Of a stretch of DNA of 44,301 bases, positions 26,154 through 33,843 are shown in pieces. The notes under the pieces are model-generated. The model had not been told where the DNA came from. It saw only the letters and a list, made by a program, of their open reading frames with translations, and did no database searches. How positions within the stretch are numbered: position 1 is the first letter of the stretch; each line of letters starts with the position of its first letter. Position numbers and translations under genes: made by a program. This DNA comes from Streptomyces viridosporus (GTDB taxonomy: Bacteria; Actinomycetota; Actinomycetes; Streptomycetales; Streptomycetaceae), in assembly GCF_002078235.1 (NCBI RefSeq), contig NZ_MSGP01000015.1, forward strand, positions 1,950-46,250. Reading direction: 5' to 3'.

Positions 26154-27056
26154 TCAGGTGTGGGGCACGACGGCCACGGCGCAGTCGGCCCGGTGGACGA
26201 CGGCGTGGGTGACCGGTCCGGCGCGCCGGACCGGCGGCCGGCCGGGCGTCCGGTGGCCGACGACGAGGAGGCCCGCCCCGGACGCGGCCTTCACCAGCAC
26301 GGTGCCGGGTCTTCCCTCCGCCACCGTCTCCACGACCCGGACGTCGGGGTACTTGTCGCGCCACACGCGCAGGACCGCCGACAGGAAGCCCAGCCACTCC
26401 TCGGCCCGGTGCGTTCCGTCCGCCGGACCGGTGCCGCCGGGGCCGGGACCCAGCGTGCCGGGGGCCCGCCAGGCGTGCACGGCGCGCAGCCGCGCCCCGC
26501 GCGACCGTGCGGCCTCGAAGGCGAAGCCGACGACCTCGTCGCACGGCTCGGTGACGTCGAGGCCGAGCACCACGTCCCGGTGGCCGGTACGCGCCGCAGG
26601 AAGCCCGTCGGACGGGGCGAGGTGCCCGTCCACCGCCTCCCCGCCCGCGCGGACGAGGACGACGGGACGCGTGGTCCTCGCCACGACGCCGCGGGAGACC
26701 GACCCGAGGAGGAACCCGGTGAAGGCGCTCAGCCCGCGTGAGCCCAGGACGAGCAGCTCGGCCTGCCGGGCCGCCTCGACCAGCGCCTCGGTCGCGGGGC
26801 CCTCGACCTGCTCGTCGAACAGCCGCACGTCCGGGCAGGTGGCGCGGATCCGGTCCTCCGCCTCGCGCAGCAGCCGGCGCGCGAGGTGCCGCCGGGCGGC
26901 GCTCGCCGACCGGTCGCCTCCGCCCCGGGGACACGGGCTCCTGGCGTGCAGCAGGCAGAGCGGCCGGTCCCGGCGTACGGCCTCCCGGGCCGCCCACTGG
27001 GCGGCGGCCAGGCTCTCGGCGGATCCGTCGACTCCGGCGAGCACGGGCTGCGCCAT
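26154..27056 (-). CDS. Universal stress protein, tandem UspA domains
   Basis: 300 aa with two UspA domains. The first (about 1-140) starts MAQPVLAGVDGSAESLAAAQWA and has the ATP-binding GSRGLSAFTGFLLGSVSRGV. The second (about 160-300) has DVVLGLDVTEPCDEVV and LLVVGHRTPGRPPVRRAGPVTHAVVHRADCAVAVVP. Start at ATG 27056 with AGGAGG about 9 nt upstream; the frame is open beyond but without support. In mycobacteria and Streptomyces such genes belong to the DevR (DosR) dormancy regulon. A GGGCCG-AC-CGGCCC palindrome lies 166 bp upstream, in agreement. Confidence 0.93.
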   Translation of the reverse strand: MAQPVLAGVDGSAESLAAAQWAAREAVRRDRPLCLLHARSPCPRGGGDRSASAARRHLARRLLREAEDRIRATCPDVRLFDEQVEGPATEALVEAARQAELLVLGSRGLSAFTGFLLGSVSRGVVARTTRPVVLVRAGGEAVDGHLAPSDGLPAARTGHRDVVLGLDVTEPCDEVVGFAFEAARSRGARLRAVHAWRAPGTLGPGPGGTGPADGTHRAEEWLGFLSAVLRVWRDKYPDVRVVETVAEGRPGTVLVKAASGAGLLVVGHRTPGRPPVRRAGPVTHAVVHRADCAVAVVPHT

Positions 27057-27187
27057 GACATGTACCTCCTGAAACTGGGTCGGCTTCCACCGCCGGCGTC
27101 GTGCCGTCACCAGGGGGCGGGGAGGGGCCGCGGGCGGGCTCCGTCCGCCCTCCACGCCGGTGTGCTCGCGGCCGGGGCGACCGGTCG

Positions 27188-27217
27188 GCCGGGGAGCGGA
27201 CCGGCCCGCTCCCCGGC
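27188..27217. terminator. 12-bp perfect hairpin between adh and usp
   Basis: GCCGGGGAGCGG (27188-27199) / CCGCTCCCCGGC (27206-27217) with loop ACCGGC. It could terminate adh transcripts, although it is 176 nt past the stop, or act in the 5' leader of usp. It abuts the predicted DevR box. Confidence 0.5.
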
Positions 27218-27221
27218 GCCG

Positions 27222-27235
27222 GGGCCGACCGGCCC
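27222..27235. promoter_or_regulatory. Predicted DevR/OsdR operator (usp)
   Basis: Perfect GGGCCG-AC-CGGCCC palindrome 166 bp upstream of the universal stress protein start. It is the same motif seen before PPDK, the hibernation-like gene and the split-barrel gene. Confidence 0.62.
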
Positions 27236-27393
27236 TGGCGGCCCGGTGGATGCCGAGGTGTACTAGGAGGGACGGGAAGGACTCGATACCGACGCGGGGA
27301 AGCGGTTCACCGCCGCGCACCGCGCAATCCGGATCCGCGAGAAGCGGGTGGGGTCCTTCCCGCCCCGTCGTGCCGGGCGGCCCCGGCCGGGTC

Positions 27394-28407
27394 TCAGAAC
27401 CCGAAGACGAGCCGTGCCTCGGCCCGTCCGCCGAGGACCTCGCCGATGGAGTCGTTGACCTGCTCGAGCCGTCGCGGCTCCGCGATCACCCGGGTGCGTC
27501 CGGCGGCGTGCAGCGCGAACACCTCGGCCAGGTCCTGCCGGGTGCCGACGATGGAGCCGATGACGGAGATCCCGCCGAGCACGGTCTCGAAGATCGGGAC
27601 GTTGACGGCCGCGCCGTCGGCGGGCAGCCCGACCATCACGAGGCGCCCTCCGCGGTTCAGCGACCGGTAGGCCTGCTCGAACGCGACGGGTGCCGCGGCC
27701 AGTACGACGGCCACGTCCGCCCCGCCCGCCTCCTTGATCTGTTCGACCGGGTCGGCCGTGCGGGCGTCGACGAGCCGGTCGGCGCCGAGACGCCGTGCCA
27801 TGTCCAGCTTGCCGGGTTCCACGTCGACGGCGGTCACGAGCCCGCCCACGAGCCGCGCGTACTGCACGGCCAGGTGGCCGAGACCGCCGATGCCGAAGAC
27901 CGCGACGCGCTCGGCCGGGACCACACGAGCGACCTTGACCGCCTTGTACGTGGTGACGCCCGCGCAGGTGAGCGGCACCGCGTCGAACGAGGACACGCCG
28001 TCGGGGACCCGTACGACCGCCTTCGCGTCGGCGACGGCGTACTCGGCGAAGCAACCGTCCACGGAGTAACCGGAGTTGACCTGGCTCTCGCACAGGGTCT
28101 CCCAGCCGGAGACGCAGTGGCGGCAGGCGCCGCACGACGAGCCGAGCCACGGGATCGCGACCCGCGCGCCCACCAGGTCCCCGGGGACGCCGGCGCCCAC
28201 GGCCCGGACGGGGCCGACGCCCTCGTGGCCGGGGACGAACGGCGGGCGCGGCTTGACCGGCCAGTCGCCGTGGGCGGCGTGGATGTCGGTGTGGCACAGG
28301 CCGGAGGCCTCCATGCGCACGAGCACCTGGCCGGGGCCGGGCTCGGGGACGGGGAGGTCCTGGATCTCCAGGGGCTTGCCGAAGTCGGTGACGACCGCTG
28401 CCTTCAT
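27394..28407 (-). CDS. adhP: Zinc-dependent alcohol dehydrogenase, AdhP-like
   Basis: 337-aa NAD(H)-dependent medium-chain dehydrogenase, about the usual length. Catalytic zinc ligands C38, H61 (GHEGVG) and C148; structural zinc ligands C92, C95, C98 and C106 (CGACRHCVSGWETLC). The Rossmann motif is GIGGLG near 172-177. It likely interconverts ethanol and acetaldehyde and so can recycle NAD+ when oxygen is short. ATG with GAGGAG upstream. A predicted DevR box with one mismatch sits about 70 bp upstream (28476-28489), and an orthologous gene lies in the S. coelicolor OsdR island. Confidence 0.93.
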   Translation of the reverse strand: MKAAVVTDFGKPLEIQDLPVPEPGPGQVLVRMEASGLCHTDIHAAHGDWPVKPRPPFVPGHEGVGPVRAVGAGVPGDLVGARVAIPWLGSSCGACRHCVSGWETLCESQVNSGYSVDGCFAEYAVADAKAVVRVPDGVSSFDAVPLTCAGVTTYKAVKVARVVPAERVAVFGIGGLGHLAVQYARLVGGLVTAVDVEPGKLDMARRLGADRLVDARTADPVEQIKEAGGADVAVVLAAAPVAFEQAYRSLNRGGRLVMVGLPADGAAVNVPIFETVLGGISVIGSIVGTRQDLAEVFALHAAGRTRVIAEPRRLEQVNDSIGEVLGGRAEARLVFGF

Positions 28408-28475
28408 GATCTGCTCCTCGCGCTGGCGGAGATCCGGCTTGTCCCAGCCTCCCCCGGCGCCCCGCCGGACGGGAT

Positions 28476-28489
28476 GGGCCGACCGGTCC
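28476..28489. promoter_or_regulatory. Predicted DevR/OsdR operator (adh)
   Basis: GGGCCGACCGGTCC, one mismatch from GGGCCGNNCGGCCC, 69 bp upstream of the adh start. A GAGGCT hexamer about 31 bp downstream on the minus strand could serve as -10. Confidence 0.5.
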
Positions 28490-28603
28490 CCGGCTCACGG
28501 GCCGGGCGGCACCTGTTCCCACCGGGGTCGCACGCCGCCGGTCCGCGGGCAGCCGCGGAGCGAACCGAAAGCGACGATTCCGCTCGCGCGGGCCGGACCA
28601 CTG

Positions 28604-28620
28604 CCTGACGGGACGTCAGG
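28604..28620 (-). terminator. Hairpin downstream of the sensor kinase
   Basis: CCTGACG / CGTCAGG arms with a 3-nt centre, about 120 nt past the kinase stop codon. It may be a transcription terminator or a protein-binding palindrome. No U-tract. Confidence 0.45.
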
Positions 28621-28740
28621 TCGTTTCCATGGGCGGCACCGATCACCCAGCCCTATGTCTCGACGGCGGGGGGCCAGGTGGCCCGGCCGTGCGGGGAGGC
28701 GGGCGGACCGCGGCGGCGCGGCGCCCCGGAGGAGCGGTGT

Positions 28741-30468
28741 CTACTCCGTCGTGATCGGCACCCGCCACACGAGCGTCGTGCCGCCGTCGGCGGGGCTGGT
28801 CCACTCCAGTTCCCCGCCCAGTTGCTCCGCGCGTTCGGCCATGTTGCGCAGGCCGCTGCGCCGGCCGTCGGCCGGGATGCCCACCCCGTCGTCGGACACC
28901 GTCAGCCGCACCTCCCGGCCGTCGGTCTCCAGCACGACCTCCGCACGCCCGGCCCGGGCGTGCCGGGCAATGTTGGTCAGCGCCTCGGAGAGCACCGCCA
29001 CCAGGTGGTCGGCGGTCTCCTTCGGCACGTGCGTGTCCAGCAGCCCCTCCATCCGCACCCCGGGCGCGAACCCCAGCACCGGCGTCGCCTCGCCGACCAC
29101 CCGCATCGCCCGGGCCCGCAGCCCGGGCCCGGCCGCCTCCTCGCGCGCGCGCAGCCCGAAGATGGTCGACCTGATGATCTTGATGGTCTCGTCCAGGTCG
29201 TCCACCGCCCGCGCCACCCGCTCCGCGGCCCCTTGGTGCTCGATGAGCCGGCCGGCGCTCTGCAGCGTCATGCCGGTGGCGAACAGCCGCTGGATCGCCA
29301 GGTCGTGCAGGTCCCGGGCGATCCGGTCACGGTCCTGGAGCACCGCGATCTGCTGCGCGTCCCGGCGGCGGTCCGCCAGCTCCATCACCACCGCCGCCTG
29401 CGCGGCGAAGCCCCGCAGCGGCTCGATCTCCTCCTCGGAGAACCCCGGCCGGCCGGCCTCCCTGACCAGCAGGACGACACCGCGCACCCGGTCGCCCGAG
29501 CCGATGGGGACGGCCACCGCCGGGCCGAGGCCCTGGAAGCGCGGCGGGCCCGGCGAGACCCGTCCGTCGCAGGTGATGTCGGGGCTGGTGACGGGGGCGG
29601 CGTCCGAGAAGGCGGCACCGATCAGGCTGCCGCCCACCGGCAGCACCAGCCCCAGGTGCAGCTCCGCCTCCTGCCCGATGGCCAGTTCGACGGTGAGCGA
29701 GCCGGTGTCCTCCATCGGCACCGCGACCACGGCCAGGGCGGCACCGGTGATCTCCCGGGCCCGCTCCGCGATCAGCCCGAGGACCTCGCCGCGCTCGCTG
29801 CCCGACATCAGACCGTGGGTGACCTCGGCACTCGCCCGCAGCCAGCGCTCGCGCAGCCGGGACTCCTCGTACAGCCGGGCGTTGTCGATCGCCACCCCGG
29901 CCGCCACGGCCAGGGTGGACAGCACCGACTCGTCCTCCTCGTCGAACTGCGCCCCGCCCCGCTTCTCGGTCAGGTACAGGTTGCCGAAGACCTGGTCGCG
30001 CACCCGGATGGGCACCCCCAGGAAGGAGTCCATCGGCGGATGATGGGCCGGGAAACCGTACGAGGCGGGATGCTCGGACAGCCTCGCCAGCCGCAGCGGC
30101 TCCGGATGCCGGATCAGCTCCCCCAGGATGCCGTGCCCCTCCGGATAGGGACCGATGGCGGCGATCTGCTCGTCGGTGACCCCGACCGTGAGGAAGGCCG
30201 ACAGCCGCCTGCCGTCCGGCCCGATCACCCCCAGGGCGGCGTACTCCGCGTCCACGAGCAGCGCCGCCGCCTCCACGATGCTGCGCAGCACCTGCTGCAG
30301 ATCCAGCTCCCGGCCGACCGACAGCACCGCCTCCAGCAGGCTGTGCACCCGGTCCCGGGTACCGCGGGCCGCGTCCAGGCGGGCCTGCAGCTCCTCCAGC
30401 AACTCGTCCAGCCTCAGCTGCGGCAGCAGCCGCACATGGGCCTCCCGAGCCTCCTCGGAGCTTCCCAC
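28741..30468 (-). CDS. devS: DevS/OsdK-type GAF sensor histidine kinase
   Basis: 575 aa, collinear with mycobacterial DosS/DevS (578 aa). GAF-A (about 55-200) contains ASYGFPAHHPPMDSFLGVP, in which H143 aligns with the heme-ligating His149 of DosS. GAF-B (about 220-365) follows. The HisKA_3 dimerisation helix has RDRIARDLHDLAIQRLF with phospho-acceptor H388, and then an HATPase domain with EALTNIARHA, DDGVGIP and GLRNMAERA. Expected to sense O2, CO or NO, or redox state, through heme and to phosphorylate the DevR-type regulator encoded 2.4 kb away on the same strand. GTG start with GGAGG about 7 nt upstream. In S. coelicolor the pair is called OsdK/OsdR. Confidence 0.92.
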   Translation of the reverse strand: MGSSEEAREAHVRLLPQLRLDELLEELQARLDAARGTRDRVHSLLEAVLSVGRELDLQQVLRSIVEAAALLVDAEYAALGVIGPDGRRLSAFLTVGVTDEQIAAIGPYPEGHGILGELIRHPEPLRLARLSEHPASYGFPAHHPPMDSFLGVPIRVRDQVFGNLYLTEKRGGAQFDEEDESVLSTLAVAAGVAIDNARLYEESRLRERWLRASAEVTHGLMSGSERGEVLGLIAERAREITGAALAVVAVPMEDTGSLTVELAIGQEAELHLGLVLPVGGSLIGAAFSDAAPVTSPDITCDGRVSPGPPRFQGLGPAVAVPIGSGDRVRGVVLLVREAGRPGFSEEEIEPLRGFAAQAAVVMELADRRRDAQQIAVLQDRDRIARDLHDLAIQRLFATGMTLQSAGRLIEHQGAAERVARAVDDLDETIKIIRSTIFGLRAREEAAGPGLRARAMRVVGEATPVLGFAPGVRMEGLLDTHVPKETADHLVAVLSEALTNIARHARAGRAEVVLETDGREVRLTVSDDGVGIPADGRRSGLRNMAERAEQLGGELEWTSPADGGTTLVWRVPITTE

Positions 30469-31329
30469 CGGTGATCCTCCAGGTCCCGTTCACGGTGTCG
30501 AGAGCCGGCCGACGTTCCGGGCGCTGTGCCCCGGTGACGGCTCGCCGAAAAGGACGGTACAGGATCGGGCCGGGCCGCGGTCGGGGCCCTCGGCGGCCTC
30601 CCTGCGGAGCTTCCGGGACGGGGCCTGCCGGGGCACGGCGCGGTCGTCGGACGCGTTCCCACCCCCCGGCGCGGGGTGCGGGTGCCGGGCTGCGCGTCGC
30701 GGCTGCGGTGGACGACGTGGGGGCGGGTCAGGTGGCCCGGCGGCGCCGTGAGCATGCGGACCGGGCGGGTGAAGGGCCAGGCCGCGGAGAGCAGCAGGGC
30801 GCTCAGGGCGTGCGGCTGGAGGAGGACCGGGGTGGGTGGCCGGGCCGCCCGGGATGCGCACGCCGGCGACGGTGCCGAGGGCGACCGCGAGGGCGCGGTG
30901 GGCGTGCTCGCCGACGGCGGCGAGCACGGCCAGGGCGCACAGGACGAGTCCGGCGGCCGGGGTGCGGCCGTGGCCGGGTTCGGCGGGCGAGGCCCGGGTG
31001 ACGCCCTTGTGTCAGGCCATGGCGACGCCCTGGTGCGGCCGCCGGATCGCCCGTGCGCCGCTCACCGGGCCCTTCCGCGCCGGTTCGTGCGCAGCGTCCG
31101 TCCGGCGGCCCGGGAGCCGGGGCAGACGGGCCGGGCGGCCGGACGGTGACCGGCCCGGACCGTGCGCAGCACCCTTGACGGGGGCCGGCGGGGAGAGCAG
31201 CCGCACGGATGCCGGTGACGGTCGTACACGGGACACCTCCGGATCGGTCGGGGTCAGCCTGCGGCACCGGGCCGGGCCGGCGCCGCGGCCGATCGGCCCC
31301 GGGCCGGTGGGCCGTTGGTCCCGCCGGGC
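30469..31329. other. Long region without a recognisable gene
   Basis: About 860 bp. Open frames on both strands are Arg/Pro/Gly-rich with no family resemblance. On the minus strand, hydrophobic pieces appear in different frames (for example GLVLCALAVLAAVGEHAHRA near 30900-30960 and HALSALLLSAAWPF near 30770-30810), interrupted by a stop at 31012. This could be a decayed membrane-protein gene, but no family can be named. The palindrome CGGCCG-AT-CGGCCC (31286-31299), one base from the DevR-like consensus, lies at its right end. Confidence 0.45.
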
Positions 31330-31330
31330 G

Positions 31331-31734
31331 GCTCCACTGATCGGCCGGGGCGCCTTCGCCGCGGTCGCCGCCCCCGGCCCGACCGTGCCGGCGGGGGCGC
31401 GGCTCCACCGGGGGCTGTGGCTCGCGCTGGACGCCGGGGCGCCGGCGGCGGCCGGCCTCGTCCACTGGCTGATCCGGCAGTCGCCGTACGACCTCGGCCG
31501 CCTCTGCCCGTCCTGCGTCGTCGTCTGGATCGTGGCCGTCGCCCTGTTCCGGTACGTGACCCCGCGCGACCTCCGGCACGGCGTCCCCGGTCCAGGAGGC
31601 CGGTCCCGCGCGGCGCCCGCGCCGCCGTGGACCTGGTGCCGGGGAACCACTGGCTCCCCCTGGCCGGCTGGTACGGCGTCGTCGTCCCGCTCGTCCTGAC
31701 CCGCTTCCGGACGTACGGGAGCGGCCTGCTGTGA
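31331..31734 (+). pseudogene. Vitamin K epoxide reductase (VKOR) family remnant
   Basis: Two frames together give the C-terminal half of a bacterial VKOR. The frame through 31334 reads PLIGRGAFAAVAAP...ARLHRGLWLAL...LVHWLIRQSPYDLGRLCPSCVVVWIVAVALFRYVTPRDL, with the redox CPSC pair. After a shift near 31575-31625 the +1-phase frame gives PGNHWLPLAGWYGVVVPLVLTRFRTYGSGLL and a stop at 31734. The N-terminal half with the second cysteine pair is missing. Frameshift plus truncation indicate a non-functional gene, unless the shift is a sequencing error. It converges on the nitroreductase gene (13-nt gap). Confidence 0.75.
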
Positions 31735-31747
31735 GCGGCCCGATCGC

Positions 31748-32782
31748 TCACCGGTCCACCGGCCGGGCCGCTCCCCCGTCCACCGGTCGTACGACGGTGA
31801 GGACGTCGCGCACGGGGCGTCGTGGGGTGGCCGGGCCCTCGGGGCCGTATCCCAGGCGCAGCACCATCTGGACCTGGCCGCCGCCGGAGCGGGGGTCCCT
31901 GGTGAGCCGGCGCAGGTCCGGGCTCTCCAGGGGGTGGGAGGACAGGGAGGTCGCCAGGCCCTCCAGGGTCGCGGCGAGCAGCACGCGCTCCAGCGCCTGG
32001 CCGGCGGCCAGCCAGTCCGCCGGCCGGTCGCCGCGGGTGCTCAGCAGCGCCAGGTGCTGGGTGTGCTCGAAGGGGACCGTCCCGTGGCCGGCCACCGGCC
32101 TGCGGCCGGCGAAGTCGCGCCAGGGGGCCCTGCCTCCGGACCTGCGCGGTCCGAACGCGTACTCGGGAACGCCGTCGACGGCCGTGTCCGCCTCGGGACC
32201 GAGCCGGGTCCAGCGCTCCAGCTCCGCCCGGCCCGACGGGTCCGTGAGGTCGCGGCTCTCGGCGTCGCGCACCAGGTCCAGCACGAACTCCGCGTGCCAC
32301 TCGTCGGCGAAGGACAGCTCCGCCCCCTCCTGTGCCGCCGCCTCGCGCAGCGTCTGCCGCACCGGGTCCGGGACGGCCCGCTCCGTGAACGGGTGGCGGC
32401 TGGTGTGCCGGCGGCGGATCGCGGGATGGAGCCGGGCGAGCCCGGCGTCCGGTGCCCGGCCGGCCCGGCCGGGCACCAGGCGGACGACGGCCAGCAGCCG
32501 GTCGTCCCCGGGGTCGGGCAGCAGCCGGACCTCCGGGGCGAGTCCGCCGTGCACGGCGGCCACCCGCAGGTTGAACAGGGCCGCACCGCAGCCGATGTGC
32601 AGCGCGCGGTGGTCCGGGTCCGTCCGGGGCATGGCGCGGGTGAGGTCGGCCCGCAGCTCCAGCACGTCCTCGGCGGTCACGTGGCGAAAGGCCCACGGTT
32701 GCGCGTTGTGCATCGACGGCGCGGCCGTGGCGTCCTCGACCAGCGAGGCCACCGTGCCGGCGTCGAGCCGCTGCGTGACCAT
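31748..32782 (-). CDS. Acg-like FMN-dependent nitroreductase family protein
   Basis: 344-aa protein of the Acg (Rv2032) branch of the nitroreductase superfamily. It has the N-terminal signature ATAAPSMHNAQPWAFR (about 15-30), the central IRRRHTSRHPFTERAVP segment and the C-terminal AAGQALERVLLAATLEGLATSLSSHPLE, ending in VQMVLRLGYGPEGPATPRRPV. Mycobacterial Acg binds FMN in a lidded, sequestered site and has no demonstrated nitroreductase activity; the same may apply here. It is a classic DevR-regulated gene in mycobacteria. Start ATG 32782 with GAGGAGG 5-6 nt upstream. It lies 112 nt downstream of devR on the same strand, so may be co-transcribed with it. Confidence 0.88.
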   Translation of the reverse strand: MVTQRLDAGTVASLVEDATAAPSMHNAQPWAFRHVTAEDVLELRADLTRAMPRTDPDHRALHIGCGAALFNLRVAAVHGGLAPEVRLLPDPGDDRLLAVVRLVPGRAGRAPDAGLARLHPAIRRRHTSRHPFTERAVPDPVRQTLREAAAQEGAELSFADEWHAEFVLDLVRDAESRDLTDPSGRAELERWTRLGPEADTAVDGVPEYAFGPRRSGGRAPWRDFAGRRPVAGHGTVPFEHTQHLALLSTRGDRPADWLAAGQALERVLLAATLEGLATSLSSHPLESPDLRRLTRDPRSGGGQVQMVLRLGYGPEGPATPRRPVRDVLTVVRPVDGGAARPVDR

Positions 32783-32894
32783 CCCGTCCTCCTCGCGCCG
32801 CGCGGTCCTCACCGGCCGCGGGTACCCCGGTGGCCGCGTCCGTGCACGCCGGGGCGCCACCGGTCCGGCCCGCGCACGAGCCCGCGGCGCGGCG

Positions 32895-33587
32895 TCAGCG
32901 GCTTCCCTGCCGCAGCCGGTCCCGGGCCTCGGTGGCGATCACGGCGGCCTGGATGCGGCGTTCCACGCCCAGCTTGGCCAGGAGGCGGGAGATGTGGTTC
33001 TTCACCGTCTTCTCGGCCAGGTACAGCCGCTGGCCGATCTGCCGGTTGGTCAGTCCCTCCCCGATCAGCGCCAGGATCTCCCGCTCGCGGTCGGTCAGCC
33101 CCGGCAGCGCGTCCGGCTCCTCCTCCTTCTGCTGTCCGCCGCGCAGCCGGGCCATCAGCTTGGTGGTGGCGCTCGGATCGAGCAGCGACTGGCCCCGGGC
33201 CACCGTGCGCACGGCCGCGACCAGGTCGGAGCCCTGGATCTGCTTCAGCACGTAGCCGGACGCGCCCGCCATGATCGAGTCCAGCAGGGCCTCCTCGTCG
33301 TCGAACGAGGTCAGCATCAGGCAGGCCAGGTCGGGCATGCCCGAGCGCAGCTCCCGGCACACGCTCACGCCGTCCCCGTCGGGCAGCCGGACGTCGAGGA
33401 CCGCCACCTGGGGGCGCAGGGCGGGAACCCGGACGAGGGCCTGCTCGACGGTGGCGGCCTCGCCGACCACGCTGATGTCCGGTTCGTCGTTCAGCAGGTC
33501 GTGCACCCCGCGCCGGACCACCTCGTGGTCGTCCAGCAGGAAGACCCGGATCGGGGTGTCGGGACCGGGCTGCTCGCCGTCCGCCAT
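32895..33587 (-). CDS. devR: DevR/OsdR-type NarL/FixJ response regulator
   Basis: 230 aa. Receiver domain 13-130 with the acidic pair D19/D20, phospho-acceptor D65 ([13 protein letters not shown]), T93 and K115. LuxR-type HTH about 160-220 ([48 protein letters not shown]). Partner of the DevS-type kinase encoded nearby. AGGAG 6 nt before the ATG. Two adjacent GGGCCG-type palindromes lie about 90-117 bp upstream, shared with the divergent PPDK gene, which suggests autoregulation. Orthologues in S. coelicolor (OsdR) and Mycobacterium (DosR) control hypoxia, NO and dormancy genes. Confidence 0.94.
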   Translation of the reverse strand: MADGEQPGPDTPIRVFLLDDHEVVRRGVHDLLNDEPDISVVGEAATVEQALVRVPALRPQVAVLDVRLPDGDGVSVCRELRSGMPDLACLMLTSFDDEEALLDSIMAGASGYVLKQIQGSDLVAAVRTVARGQSLLDPSATTKLMARLRGGQQKEEEPDALPGLTDREREILALIGEGLTNRQIGQRLYLAEKTVKNHISRLLAKLGVERRIQAAVIATEARDRLRQGSR

Positions 33588-33676
33588 GGAATGCTCCTGT
33601 TCTCTGCGTGCTGGGTGCGCGCCGGTGGCCCATCATGGACCCCATCGGCCTCCCGTTCGAGATCCTCCCCGGTCCG

Positions 33677-33704
33677 GGGCCGAACGGCCAGGGCCGGCCG
33701 GCCC
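33677..33704. promoter_or_regulatory. Tandem predicted DevR/OsdR operators in the devR-ppdK divergent region
   Basis: Two abutting palindromes: GGGCCGAACGGCCA (33677-33690, one mismatch) and GGGCCGGCCGGCCC (33691-33704, perfect), with centres 14 bp apart. They lie 90 bp from the devR start and 140 bp from the PPDK start, and could serve both directions. Confidence 0.65.
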
Positions 33705-33843
33705 TTGTTCCCTCCCCGATCCCCCCTCTCCATCCTCACCGACGACCACCCGCTCGGGACCGGCCGGGGCCCGCCGCCCGCCGTCACGCGTACGGCGCCG
33801 GCGGCGCACCGGCCCGCCGCACGGAGCTGAGGAGCGCGACGTC

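Larger units (their letters stand above)
27057..27393. other. Intergenic region between adh and usp
   Basis: No gene is seen in 337 bp. It holds a 12-bp perfect hairpin (27188-27217) and, 4 bp away, a DevR-type palindrome (27222-27235). It is the promoter region of the universal stress gene and the 3' region of adh, both on the minus strand. Confidence 0.6.
28408..28740. other. Intergenic region between sensor kinase and adh
   Basis: No gene is seen in 333 bp. It contains two DevR-like palindromes: GGGCCG-AC-CGGTCC at 28476-28489 with one mismatch, and the variant GGGCCA-GG-TGGCCC at 28671-28684. A hairpin CCTGACG-GGA-CGTCAGG lies at 28604-28620 and may end the kinase transcript. An ATAGGG hexamer on the minus strand near 28651-28656 is a possible -10 element. 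Confidence 0.55.

Noticed and set aside
30490..30927. 145-aa minus-strand open frame between devS and the VKOR remnant
   Set aside because: Hydrophobic start but Pro/Arg-rich remainder, no family match and no ribosome binding site; described instead as unassigned, possibly decayed sequence.
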